Shown here: piece after piece, positions 34,485-42,782 of the stretch
Layout of the letters: each line of letters starts with the position of its first letter
How positions within the stretch are numbered: the first letter of the stretch is position 1
Source: Gammaproteobacteria bacterium
GTDB taxonomy: Bacteria; Pseudomonadota; Gammaproteobacteria; Burkholderiales; Nitrosomonadaceae
DNA length: 64,000 nucleotides
Reading direction: 5' to 3'
NCBI GenBank assembly: GCA_015709635.1
Contig: CP054180.1
Location: 3,038,001 to 3,102,000 of the forward strand
Position numbers and translations under genes: made by a program
Notes under the pieces: model-generated
What the model saw: only the letters and a program-made list of their open reading frames with translations
Told to the model about the DNA's origin: nothing
Database searches by the model: none

Positions 34485-34713
34485 TTTTTAATTTGGATGG
34501 TAACTGTTCCAGTGTTGTAATGAAGTCAAACAATAAAGGTTCGGTTACATAACAATCTAAATTTTATTAATATTTGCTGCACGCGAGCGAGAAGAACGGA
34601 TAAAATACGTTCTGATTGTATTCAGGTTTGGACAAGTGTTTAATAATGTGGAATTAATTAGGCCAAGATTCTACATGTGATTTTGGTGGTCTGACTTTAA
34701 TTGGAGTTTTTTT
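34485..34713. other. Spacer upstream of hppA
   Basis: 229 bases with no ORF or strong terminator. An AT-rich stretch at ~34545-34575 may hold the hppA promoter, but no pair of boxes could be assigned. Confidence 0.3.
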
Positions 34714-36771
34714 ATGTCTAGTGGTTTAGTTATCGCAATTGGTAGTGCGATTGTAGCCCTGATATTCAGCGGAATATGGATTAAGGGGATTTTTGCTCAA
34801 TCTACAGGCAATCAGCGTATGCAGGATATCGCCAAAGCGATTCAGGAAGGCGCATCGGCATATCTGAAGCGTCAGTATATGACCATCGGTATGGTTGGTG
34901 CGGTTTTGTTTTTTGCATTATGGCTGGCGCTCGGCTGGGATACGGCAATTGGCTTTGCTTTAGGTGCTGTGCTTTCCGGTGCTGCGGGTTTTCTGGGAAT
35001 GACGGTATCGGTTCAATCCAATGTCCGTACTGCACAAGCTGCGAGCATCGGTTTAAATGAAGCGCTGGAGATTGCTTTCAGAGGCGGTGCTGTAACCGGG
35101 ATGCTGGTGGTGGGTTTAGGTTTGCTGGGTGTTGCTGGCTACTGCGCCATATTATTCGACGGTGCTAACCCGGATCAGGCGGTTAGCGATGTGATCAAAC
35201 CGTTGGTTGGTTTTGCCTTCGGCGGATCGCTGATTTCTATTTTTGCGCGTTTGGGTGGCGGTATTTTCACCAAAGGCGCGGACGTAGGCGCAGACCTGGT
35301 CGGTAAGGTTGAAGCTGGTATTCCTGAAGACGATCCACGCAATCCAGCCGTTATTGCCGATAACGTAGGTGATAATGTCGGCGACTGCGCAGGGATGGCG
35401 GCTGACTTGTTTGAAACCTATGCGGTTACGATTATTGCGACCATGTTATTGGGCGCATTATTGTTTACCGCCAATGCCGGTAGCGCTGTTGTTTATCCGT
35501 TAATGCTCGGTGCCGTTTCGATTATTGCCTCTATCGTTGGCTGCTACTATGTCAAGATGCGCGACGGCGGCACTATCATGAGCGCGCTCTATCGCGGTTT
35601 GATGGTTGCAGGCGGTATCGCGTTGGTGGCGTACTTACCGGTCACCGTATGGTTTATGGGCGACATGTCACTTGTTGTTGACGGTACCGAAGTTTCTGGC
35701 GGCATGCTGGTAATGCGCATTTTCCTGGCCGCAACGATCGGTCTGGTGTTAACTGGATTGATGGTTGTTATCACCGAATACTACACCTCAACCGACTATC
35801 ATCCTGTTAAGCACATTGCTGAAGCATCTACAACTGGCCACGCAACCAATATTATTGCCGGTCTGGGTGTTTCAATGCGCGCAACTGCGGCACCGGTTCT
35901 GGCTGTTTGTATCAGCATTATTTTGGCCTATGCATTAGCCGGTTTATACGGTATCGCTATCGCGGCAACCTCAATGTTGTCGATGACGGGTATTATCGTG
36001 GCACTGGATGCGTACGGCCCGATTACGGATAATGCCGGCGGTATTGCGGAAATGTCCGAAATGCCGGATTCCGTGCGCGCCATTACCGATCCGCTGGATG
36101 CTGTCGGTAATACCACCAAAGCCGTGACCAAAGGTTATGCGATCGGATCCGCCGGCTTGGCTGCGCTAGTGCTGTTTGCCGACTATACGCATGCACTGGA
36201 ACATGCCGGACATGAGCTGACTTTTGATCTGTCCAATCACATGGTGATTATCGGTCTTTTCATCGGCGGTATGATTCCTTATTTATTCGGTGCGATGTCG
36301 ATGGAAGCCGTCGGACGCGCAGCTGGATCAGTCGTTATCGAAGTGCGCCGCCAGTTCAAAGAAATTCCTGGCATCATGGAAGGTACAGCGAAGCCCGATT
36401 ATTCCCGTGCGGTTGATATGCTGACGAAAGCAGCGATCAATGAGATGATGGTTCCTTCGTTATTGCCGGTACTAATCCCGTTGTTAGTTGGCGTCATTTT
36501 GGGACCGCAAGCACTGGGTGGCGTATTAATGGGATCTATCGTAACCGGTTTGTTTGTCGCAATTTCTATGACAACCGGCGGTGGTGCTTGGGATAATGCG
36601 AAGAAATATATCGAAGACGGACACTTCGGTGGCAAAGGAAGTGAAGCTCATAAAGCATCAGTGACTGGTGACACCGTGGGCGATCCTTATAAAGATACCG
36701 CTGGTCCAGCGATTAACCCTTTGATTAAGATCATCAACATCGTGGCATTGTTGATTATTCCATTGCTGTAA
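34714..36771 (+). CDS. hppA: Membrane H+-translocating pyrophosphatase, K+-independent type
   Basis: The 685-residue integral membrane enzyme couples PPi hydrolysis to proton pumping across the inner membrane; about 16 membrane segments are visible. Substrate-site motifs are DVGADLVGKVE (about residues 190-200) followed by DNVGDNVGDCAGMAADLFE, and near the C terminus the second acidic motif GDTVGDPYKDTAGPAINP. GNTTKA (about 468-473) has Lys at the position that separates K+-independent enzymes from K+-dependent ones, which have Ala. It probably recovers energy from PPi released by biosynthesis and balances pfp. It is followed by a strong terminator. Confidence 0.97.
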   Translation: MSSGLVIAIGSAIVALIFSGIWIKGIFAQSTGNQRMQDIAKAIQEGASAYLKRQYMTIGMVGAVLFFALWLALGWDTAIGFALGAVLSGAAGFLGMTVSVQSNVRTAQAASIGLNEALEIAFRGGAVTGMLVVGLGLLGVAGYCAILFDGANPDQAVSDVIKPLVGFAFGGSLISIFARLGGGIFTKGADVGADLVGKVEAGIPEDDPRNPAVIADNVGDNVGDCAGMAADLFETYAVTIIATMLLGALLFTANAGSAVVYPLMLGAVSIIASIVGCYYVKMRDGGTIMSALYRGLMVAGGIALVAYLPVTVWFMGDMSLVVDGTEVSGGMLVMRIFLAATIGLVLTGLMVVITEYYTSTDYHPVKHIAEASTTGHATNIIAGLGVSMRATAAPVLAVCISIILAYALAGLYGIAIAATSMLSMTGIIVALDAYGPITDNAGGIAEMSEMPDSVRAITDPLDAVGNTTKAVTKGYAIGSAGLAALVLFADYTHALEHAGHELTFDLSNHMVIIGLFIGGMIPYLFGAMSMEAVGRAAGSVVIEVRRQFKEIPGIMEGTAKPDYSRAVDMLTKAAINEMMVPSLLPVLIPLLVGVILGPQALGGVLMGSIVTGLFVAISMTTGGGAWDNAKKYIEDGHFGGKGSEAHKASVTGDTVGDPYKDTAGPAINPLIKIINIVALLIIPLL

Positions 36772-36797
36772 TAACAGTAATCAAGGGAGTAACCCGA

Positions 36798-36831
36798 AAA
36801 AGCACATCAGGAAACTGATGTGCTTTTTTTA
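36798..36831 (+). terminator. Rho-independent terminator after hppA
   Basis: A 13-bp stem AAAAGCACATCAG with its complement around GAAA is followed by seven T. Confidence 0.93.
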
Positions 36832-37037
36832 TTACACTTAATGCTAATCAGGCTCAAGTGTAAACTGACAGACACATCCGGCTTTTTTGTTACTCGTGAA
36901 GAATTCTGGACTGATGATGCTCAAGGCAAAAAGCATATGCTTTGCAAAAGCCTCGATATAAATCAGAGAAATTTTATTGCAGATAATTAATCAGGAGCTG
37001 TGAGGGAGTCGCTTCTAAGACAGAGATTTTGCAGGAA

Positions 37038-37113
37038 TGGTGGCGAATCAGGGATTTGAACCCCGGACCAACGGATTATGATTCCGCTGCTCTAACCACT
37101 GAGCTAATTCGCC
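37038..37113 (-). tRNA. tRNA with CAU anticodon (Met elongator or Ile2)
   Basis: The minus strand gives a 76-base tRNA with encoded CCA: acceptor GGCGAAT pairing with ATTCGCC, D arm GCTCAGTGGTTAGAGC, anticodon arm GCGGA-ATCATAA-TCCGT, and T arm CGGGGTTCAAATCCCTG. The anticodon is CAU, as in the other tRNA of the window, so one is probably elongator Met and the other Ile2; the assignment is left open. It stands alone between hppA and a UbiH-type gene. Confidence 0.92.
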
Positions 37114-37374
37114 ATGTGCTGAAACGCAAGGGCAGCATTGTGCCTTTGAGGGGGGGGCTTGTCAAGATCAAAAATCTGGCTGGACAAGGGTTTATGCATG
37201 TTTTCATAGGATTGGGGGTATATGTAGGCTGTTTAAACACAGCTGACGGAGTAGATGCATTGGATTGGAGGTACTGTGAAGCTTGTTGAATTCGATAGTC
37301 AGTCAAACTTCGCTTTCAGGAAAGCTTTAGTTTGTGTTACCCGCCCATAACAAAGCGGCTGTATAATCATTTCC

Positions 37375-38544
37375 ATGAAATTCGATATTATTGTAATCGG
37401 CGGTGGACTCGTTGGGGCAAGCCTGGTGGCGGCGCTGCAGGATAGCGGTCTGAAAATCGCGCTGATAGAACCGCATGAAACGGCGCCGTTGCCGCAGGAT
37501 GACAGCTGGGATAGCCGGGTGTATGCGATCAGCCCGGGCAGCGTGGCTTTTCTGCAAGAACTAGGTGTGTGGCAGTTGATGGCAGCCGAGCGCGTGGCGC
37601 CGGTTTATGAAATGGCGGTATTCGGCGATGACAATACCGCACATATCAACTTCAGCGCGTATGAAATCGGTATACCGAAACTGGCGTTTATTGCGGAAAA
37701 CCGTCAACTGCAGTCAGCCGTCTGGGAAGTGCTCAAATCTCCAAATGAAAATCTGCACCTCTTGTGTCCGGCAAAATGTGCGGCAATTACCTGGCACGAT
37801 ACGCATGCGGAAGTGCAGCTGGTGGATGGCAGCCAATTGGAAACTGCCTTGGTAGTGGGTGCGGATGGGGTGAATTCCTGGGTGCGCAAGCAAGCTGGAA
37901 TCGAGGCTTCCCGGCATGCATATGACCAGATTGGCGTGGTAGCCAATTTCAGCGCCGAGCTTTCGCATCGCCAGATTGCCCACCAATGGTTCAGACGGGA
38001 CGGTGTGCTGGCGTTATTGCCGCTTCCGGATAAACGGGTTTCGATGGTTTGGTCGACGACCGAGGATCATGCCGATTTCTTGCGTAATTTGCCCGCCGAC
38101 GAGTTGTGCGCCCGCGTGGAGGAAGCTTCCTCGCATACACTGGGCAGATTACAGTTGATTACGCCGCCGGTTGGTTTCCCTCTGAATTTCGTGCATGTGG
38201 ATAATTTGATTAAGCCGCGTTTGGTGCTCATTGGCGATGCCGCGCACGGCATTCATCCGCTGGCCGGTCAAGGGGTGAATCTGGGATTGCGTGATACGCG
38301 CGAGCTTGCGGCAGTGCTCAAGGCACGCGGGCTGCGCACGGATTGCGGCGATTTTATGCTGCTGCGGCGTTACGAGCTGGCGCGCAAGGAAGATATTCGG
38401 GCGTTGGAGCTGGTTACCGACGGTTTGCAGAAACTGTTTAATAATTCCAATCCGACCTTGGCGCGCTTGCGTAATCTCGGATTGGAGATCACCAATCGTT
38501 TGCCGCTGATCAAAAACCGCTTGATGCAACACGCTTTGAATTAA
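37375..38544 (+). CDS. UbiH/UbiF/UbiI-family FAD-dependent hydroxylase
   Basis: The 389-residue enzyme belongs to the aromatic-ring hydroxylases of ubiquinone synthesis. It has the Rossmann motif DIIVIGGGLVGASL at the N terminus, LVVGADGVNSWVRKQAG (about 160-176) and the FAD-ribityl site LVLIGDAAHGIHPLAGQGVNLGLRD (about 280-304). DSRVYAISPGSVAFLQELGVW is typical of UbiH/UbiF types; which ring position it hydroxylates cannot be told from sequence alone. dsbC follows by 27 bases in the same direction. Confidence 0.92.
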   Translation: MKFDIIVIGGGLVGASLVAALQDSGLKIALIEPHETAPLPQDDSWDSRVYAISPGSVAFLQELGVWQLMAAERVAPVYEMAVFGDDNTAHINFSAYEIGIPKLAFIAENRQLQSAVWEVLKSPNENLHLLCPAKCAAITWHDTHAEVQLVDGSQLETALVVGADGVNSWVRKQAGIEASRHAYDQIGVVANFSAELSHRQIAHQWFRRDGVLALLPLPDKRVSMVWSTTEDHADFLRNLPADELCARVEEASSHTLGRLQLITPPVGFPLNFVHVDNLIKPRLVLIGDAAHGIHPLAGQGVNLGLRDTRELAAVLKARGLRTDCGDFMLLRRYELARKEDIRALELVTDGLQKLFNNSNPTLARLRNLGLEITNRLPLIKNRLMQHALN

Positions 38545-38571
38545 ATTTTATTTTCTAAAACTGGAGTCCTT

Positions 38572-39294
38572 ATGGCTACGCGCTTAAAGCTTTTCATATC
38601 AATCTTGATCGTTAGTTTTTTTTCCGCGCCCGCCTGGGCCGATGAAGAAGCTTTGAAAAAAGCCATACTGCCGCATTTTCCCGGACATACGATTGATAGC
38701 TTGAAAAAAACACCACTCTTGGGATTGTACGAAGTGGTGGTCGGCGATGAGGTGTTTTACACCGATGATAAAGCCAATTATTTATTCTTCGGTCATATGG
38801 TCGATGCTAAAACCCGGACTAGCCTGACGAATGAACGCATTCAGGAAATCAAAGCGGCGCGCCGTGTGTCGCTGGATTCACTGCCGTTGCAACATGCCAT
38901 CAAAGTCGTGAAAGGTGACGGCAAACGTAAGCTGGCTGTTTTTACCGATCCCAATTGTCCTTATTGCAAGCAATTGGAGAAAGAATTGCTGAACATCAAC
39001 AATGTTACGATTTATACCTTGCTGTACCCGGTATTGAAAGGTTCGATGGAATTGTCGAAAAAAATCTGGTGCTCCAAGGATCAAATCAAAGCCTGGGATG
39101 ATTTTATGCTGAAAGGGGTTGCACCGTCGGGTAAGGATTGTGATACGCCGTTGGAGGTGTTGGTGAAATCAGGTCACGAGAATAAAGTATCGGGCACGCC
39201 GACGTTGATATTTGCCGATGGCTCGATTGTCGGCGGCATGATTCCCGCTGCAAGCATAGAGGAAAAACTGGAAAGCGCGAGCAGGAGCAAATAA
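38572..39294 (+). CDS. dsbC: Thiol:disulfide isomerase DsbC
   Basis: DsbC rearranges wrong disulfides in the periplasm. The 240-residue precursor has a signal peptide (LKLFISILIVSFFSAPAWA), an N-terminal dimerisation domain, and a thioredoxin domain with DPNCPYCKQLEKEL, that is active-site C-P-Y-C. The cis-proline loop is VSGTPTLIFADG, and the second cysteine pair of the family is present (WCSKD and KDCDTP). It probably shares a message with the hydroxylase upstream and ends at a strong terminator. Confidence 0.95.
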   Translation: MATRLKLFISILIVSFFSAPAWADEEALKKAILPHFPGHTIDSLKKTPLLGLYEVVVGDEVFYTDDKANYLFFGHMVDAKTRTSLTNERIQEIKAARRVSLDSLPLQHAIKVVKGDGKRKLAVFTDPNCPYCKQLEKELLNINNVTIYTLLYPVLKGSMELSKKIWCSKDQIKAWDDFMLKGVAPSGKDCDTPLEVLVKSGHENKVSGTPTLIFADGSIVGGMIPAASIEEKLESASRSK

Positions 39295-39311
39295 GTTTTA
39301 TACTGATGTTG

Positions 39312-39345
39312 AAAAAGCTTGCTGGAGAAATCCAGCAAGCTTTTT
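39312..39345. terminator. Bidirectional terminator between dsbC and mltA
   Basis: A perfect 15-bp stem AAAAAGCTTGCTGGA with GAAA loop has A-run and T-run on either side, serving both convergent genes. Confidence 0.93.
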
Positions 39346-40547
39346 TATTGCCGTGTGAGCGTAGGCGATTTATAGTCGCGCGGCATCAATATCCACATTT
39401 TTCCGCGCTGCTTCATTTTTCCCGCCTGATTGCCGGCGTCATGACCGAATCCCCAGAAAAAGTCCGCACGAATTCCTCCTTTGATGGCGCTGCCGACATC
39501 CTGCGCTACCATGAGGCGGTTAAGCGGTTTGTTGCTGTTGGGCCAGGTCGTTGCCAGAAACACGGGTGCACCTTGCGGGATCGACAGCGGATCGATGGCG
39601 ATGCTCCGCCCAGCGGTCAGCGGCACCCCCAAAGCGCCGATCGGACCGGATAAATCGGACGGAAGTTCGCGGAAAAAAACGTAGCGGGCGTTTTGCTGCA
39701 ACAATTCCGGTAGCTTTTTGGGATTTTGCTGCCCCCATTGTTTGATGCCTTGCATAGATGCTTTTTCCAGCGGCAATTCACCGCGTTCGACCAAGAGCTT
39801 GCCAATCGAGTTGTACGGGTAACCGTTCTGATCCGAAAAGCCGATTTTCATGATTTCCCCGTTATCCAGAACAATCCGACCGGAGCCCTGCACGTGCAGA
39901 AAAAACAACTCGACTTCGTCTTCAACCCAGAGAAGTTCGTAACCATTGAGTAACTTCGGATTGCTCATGATATCCGCCCGGCTATGATAAGGGACAACCT
40001 TGCGTCCATTCAGACGGCCACGCAAACGCAGATCCTTCAGTTCGGGATAGGCGGTGCCCAATTCGATAGTCAGCAAATCATCGGGAGCGGCATACACCGG
40101 GTAGCGATAGCGGCTGGAAGGTTTGCGACTGCCTTTAAGTAGCGGTTCGTAGTAACCGGTGATCAACCCTTCTTCGCTGTTGTCGGTATTAATGATTTGA
40201 TAAGGCGTAAAGTAGGTTTCGAAAAAATTTCTCAACGCGGCGTTATCGTTTTGCTTCTGTGCCGCTGCCAATCGGCAAGTTTCCTTCCAGGCCGGCTGCT
40301 TGTTCAGAACCGTGCAGCTTTTCAGGAATGCTTGCCATGCCGGCTGCAGATCGTCCTGTCTCCAACCGGTTAACGCCGGCCACTGAACGCGTTTGTAAAC
40401 GGATTTTGTCAGCGGTTTCTCGGACGGCGGCGGTTTGACGGCTTCGGTTGGCTCACTGGGCGGCAGCGTAGGGCTAATCGTTCCGGTAGCACAAGCGGTG
40501 AGAAACAAGTATGAAATAGCAATAATAAAATGCAATTGGTTTTTCAT
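39345..40547 (-). CDS. mltA: Membrane-bound lytic murein transglycosylase A
   Basis: MltA cleaves peptidoglycan glycan strands to 1,6-anhydro products from the outer membrane. The 400-residue protein is a lipoprotein (signal ending LFLTAC with the lipobox Cys at ~19). MltA features are LITGYYEPLLKGSR, YPVYAAPDDLL, FFLHVQGSGRIVL, and the 3D-like C-terminal part AVDPLSIPQGAPVFL-like (IDPLSIPQG) with MVAQDVGSAIKGGIRADFFWGFG, which carries the catalytic Asp. Length is normal. Confidence 0.95.
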   Translation of the reverse strand: MKNQLHFIIAISYLFLTACATGTISPTLPPSEPTEAVKPPPSEKPLTKSVYKRVQWPALTGWRQDDLQPAWQAFLKSCTVLNKQPAWKETCRLAAAQKQNDNAALRNFFETYFTPYQIINTDNSEEGLITGYYEPLLKGSRKPSSRYRYPVYAAPDDLLTIELGTAYPELKDLRLRGRLNGRKVVPYHSRADIMSNPKLLNGYELLWVEDEVELFFLHVQGSGRIVLDNGEIMKIGFSDQNGYPYNSIGKLLVERGELPLEKASMQGIKQWGQQNPKKLPELLQQNARYVFFRELPSDLSGPIGALGVPLTAGRSIAIDPLSIPQGAPVFLATTWPNSNKPLNRLMVAQDVGSAIKGGIRADFFWGFGHDAGNQAGKMKQRGKMWILMPRDYKSPTLTRQ

Positions 40548-40599
40548 CGGATTTTGGTTAGAGTAGCGATCTGTTTTTAACTTGAGCGTATCTTACATT

Positions 40600-40719
40600 A
40601 TGAATTGGTGGTGGCTGGTAGTCGAAGCGGCAGTAGCGCTGGGTTTGTTTCTGTTTGTCATCTGGTGGACCATGTTTTCGGGCAGAAAGAAGAAAGATGA
40701 TGAAAACAAGGGCAGTTAG
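40600..40719 (+). CDS. 39-residue single-span membrane microprotein
   Basis: A short frame, MNWWWLVVEAAVALGLFLFV then IWWTMFSGRKKKDDENKGS, has a Trp-rich hydrophobic helix and a basic/acidic tail that would stay in the cytoplasm. It lies divergent from mltA in a 230-base gap. No ribosome site stronger than a weak GAGCG is seen. No family is recognised, but the composition is that of real bacterial membrane microproteins. Confidence 0.5.
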   Translation: MNWWWLVVEAAVALGLFLFVIWWTMFSGRKKKDDENKGS

Positions 40720-40778
40720 ATGACAACCGTCAGGTTATCTTCCCTATTTGATATAAATATAGCCAGACTGCGGTCGGG

Positions 40779-41525
40779 CTACACCGGATTTTCAATATCG
40801 ATAAACTGGTGTTGGATGTCGTATTTCTGCGCGATGTGATCGCCCACGGCTTGCACGCCGTAGCGCTCCGTCGCATGGTGCCCCGCAGCAATGAACGCAA
40901 CGCCGGATTCACGCGCGGCATGCACGTTCTGCTCGGAAATTTCACCGGTAATGTAGGCATCCACGCCCTGTTGAATGGCGGCTTCGAAATAGCTCTGCGC
41001 TGCGCCGGTACACCAAGCAATCTGCCGGATGGGTTTGTCGGGATCGCCGATGATCGTCGGTTTGCGCAGCAATGTGCGTGATATTTTTTCTCCCAATGCA
41101 CTCAATGTTGTGATTTGCGCCAATTCTCCGTACGCTGCTACATCTTGCTCGCCAAAGCGGCCGGTTTCGATTAATCCCAGTTTCTTGCCCAATACCGCAT
41201 TGTTGCCAAGGTGCGGATGGATATCCAGCGGTAGATGATAAGCGAATAAGTTGATCTGATGCTGCATCAGCAGTGCAATGCGGCGGCTTTTCATACCTGT
41301 GATGCGCATATCCTCGCCGCGCCAGAAGTAACCGTGATGTACCAGGATAGCATCCGCCTTGGCTGCGACAGCGGCTTGCAGCAAATCGAGCGAAGCGGTC
41401 ACGCCGCTGATTAGTGTTTGAATGCTGTCGCGCCCTTCCACTTGCAGGCCATTTGGGCAATAATCATGAAAACGGGATATGTCCAGTAATTGATTCAGAT
41501 GATTTTCCAGTTCATCTCGATGCAT
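40779..41525 (-). CDS. NIF3-like dinuclear metal-centre protein
   Basis: The 248-residue protein belongs to the NIF3/YbgI family, toroidal hexamers with a two-metal site; the cellular role is unsettled. Metal ligands are seen in ILVHHGYFWRGED, HLPLDIHPHLGNN and AAGHHATERYG near the end. Other family pieces are HRDELENHLNQLLDISRFHDYCPNGLQVEG and TGEISEQNVHAARESG. The start at 41525 has TAAGGAG eight bases upstream; a longer frame to 41567 is rejected. It is divergent from the degQ-type protease gene. Confidence 0.93.
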   Translation of the reverse strand: MHRDELENHLNQLLDISRFHDYCPNGLQVEGRDSIQTLISGVTASLDLLQAAVAAKADAILVHHGYFWRGEDMRITGMKSRRIALLMQHQINLFAYHLPLDIHPHLGNNAVLGKKLGLIETGRFGEQDVAAYGELAQITTLSALGEKISRTLLRKPTIIGDPDKPIRQIAWCTGAAQSYFEAAIQQGVDAYITGEISEQNVHAARESGVAFIAAGHHATERYGVQAVGDHIAQKYDIQHQFIDIENPV

Positions 41526-41603
41526 TTTTTTCTCCTTAACACATATACTACCCCGCAATGAATTCATTTCCGCGGCTTTTTTATTTTGGAGTAACTTAAT
41601 TTA

Positions 41604-42743
41604 ATGTATAGACTCTGGTTGATTTTTGCACAAACCGCGACAGTTTTGCTGGCTATTTTTTTTGTGATTTCCACGCTGCGGCCGGAATTGCTGCCGTGGA
41701 AGCCGCGCGGGGAAATCGTGACTATCCGGGAAACCGCGCCGGAGGTTGAAGCGGACAGGCCGGACAGCTATTCCAAAGCGGCGGAGGTTGCCATGCCGTC
41801 GGTAGTGAATATCTTTACCAGTAAAGAAGTCAAAGAACCTGCTCATCCGTTTATGGACGATCCCGCCTTTCGCCGCTTCTTTGGCGAACAATTCGAATCC
41901 AGACCGCGGCGCGCCTCAAGCCTGGGTTCCGGTGTGATTGTCAGCGCTAACGGTTATATATTGACCAATCACCATGTGATCGAAGCAGCCGACGAGGTTG
42001 AAATCGCCCTGGTCGACGGCCGCAAGGCCAAAGCGAAGTTGATCGGCTCCGATCCGGAAACCGATCTGGCTGTGTTGAAAACCAATCTGACGGATTTGCC
42101 GGTGATCACATTCGGTCAATCGCAACAAGTCAAAGTCGGTGATGTCGTGCTGGCGGTCGGCAATCCTTTCGGTGTCGGGCAAAGCGTCACCATGGGTATT
42201 GTCAGTGCTCTAAGTAGAAGCCGGGTCGGTATCAATACCTTCGAGGATTTCATCCAAACTGATGCCGCCATCAATCCCGGCAATTCCGGCGGCGCACTGA
42301 CCGATACGTCGGGTAATTTGATTGGCATCAATACGGCAATCTATTCGCGCAGCGGCGGCTCGCTAGGTATCGGTTTTGCCATCCCGGTGCATATCGCCAA
42401 GCAGATCATGGAACAAATCGTGCAAACCGGCAGTGTGATTCGCGGCTGGCTGGGTGTCAGCATGCAGGATATGACGCAGGAGCTGGCGGAATCATTCGGT
42501 CTTGAAGAGCCGAATGGAGCGCTGATTGCCAGTGTGCTGAAAGACGGTCCGGCGGACAAAGCCGGCATCAAAGCAGGCGACATTCTGATTGCGATAACAG
42601 GCAAATCGCTGAAGAATTCGTCCGAGATGCTGAATGTGGTGGCGGCGCTGCAACCGGGTGAAACCGTGCCGGTGACGGTCATTCGCAACAAGCAGGAGAA
42701 ATCGATTCCGGTCAAGGTCGGTGTGCGTCCTAAACAGAAGTAG
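41604..42743 (+). CDS. Membrane-anchored Do-type serine protease (DegS/AlgW-like)
   Basis: The 379-residue protein has one N-terminal membrane anchor (ATVLLAIFFVISTLRP), a trypsin-like domain with triad His in LTNHHVIEA (about 117), Asp in SDPETDLAVLK (about 147) and Ser in INPGNSGGALTD (about 221), and a single PDZ domain (about 270-375, IRGWLGVSMQD ... ADKAGIKAGDIL). One PDZ and a retained anchor fit DegS/AlgW/HhoB-type proteases, which sense envelope stress or degrade misfolded proteins in the periplasm. The loop FMDDPAFRRFFGEQFE is family-like. No rseA-like substrate gene is nearby. Confidence 0.93.
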   Translation: MYRLWLIFAQTATVLLAIFFVISTLRPELLPWKPRGEIVTIRETAPEVEADRPDSYSKAAEVAMPSVVNIFTSKEVKEPAHPFMDDPAFRRFFGEQFESRPRRASSLGSGVIVSANGYILTNHHVIEAADEVEIALVDGRKAKAKLIGSDPETDLAVLKTNLTDLPVITFGQSQQVKVGDVVLAVGNPFGVGQSVTMGIVSALSRSRVGINTFEDFIQTDAAINPGNSGGALTDTSGNLIGINTAIYSRSGGSLGIGFAIPVHIAKQIMEQIVQTGSVIRGWLGVSMQDMTQELAESFGLEEPNGALIASVLKDGPADKAGIKAGDILIAITGKSLKNSSEMLNVVAALQPGETVPVTVIRNKQEKSIPVKVGVRPKQK

Positions 42744-42782
42744 CCGCATGCAAATATTCCAATCTGATGCAATTTAAAATTT

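Noticed and set aside
34485..34713. Possible riboswitch upstream of hppA
   Set aside because: No conserved core or convincing paired elements could be seen.
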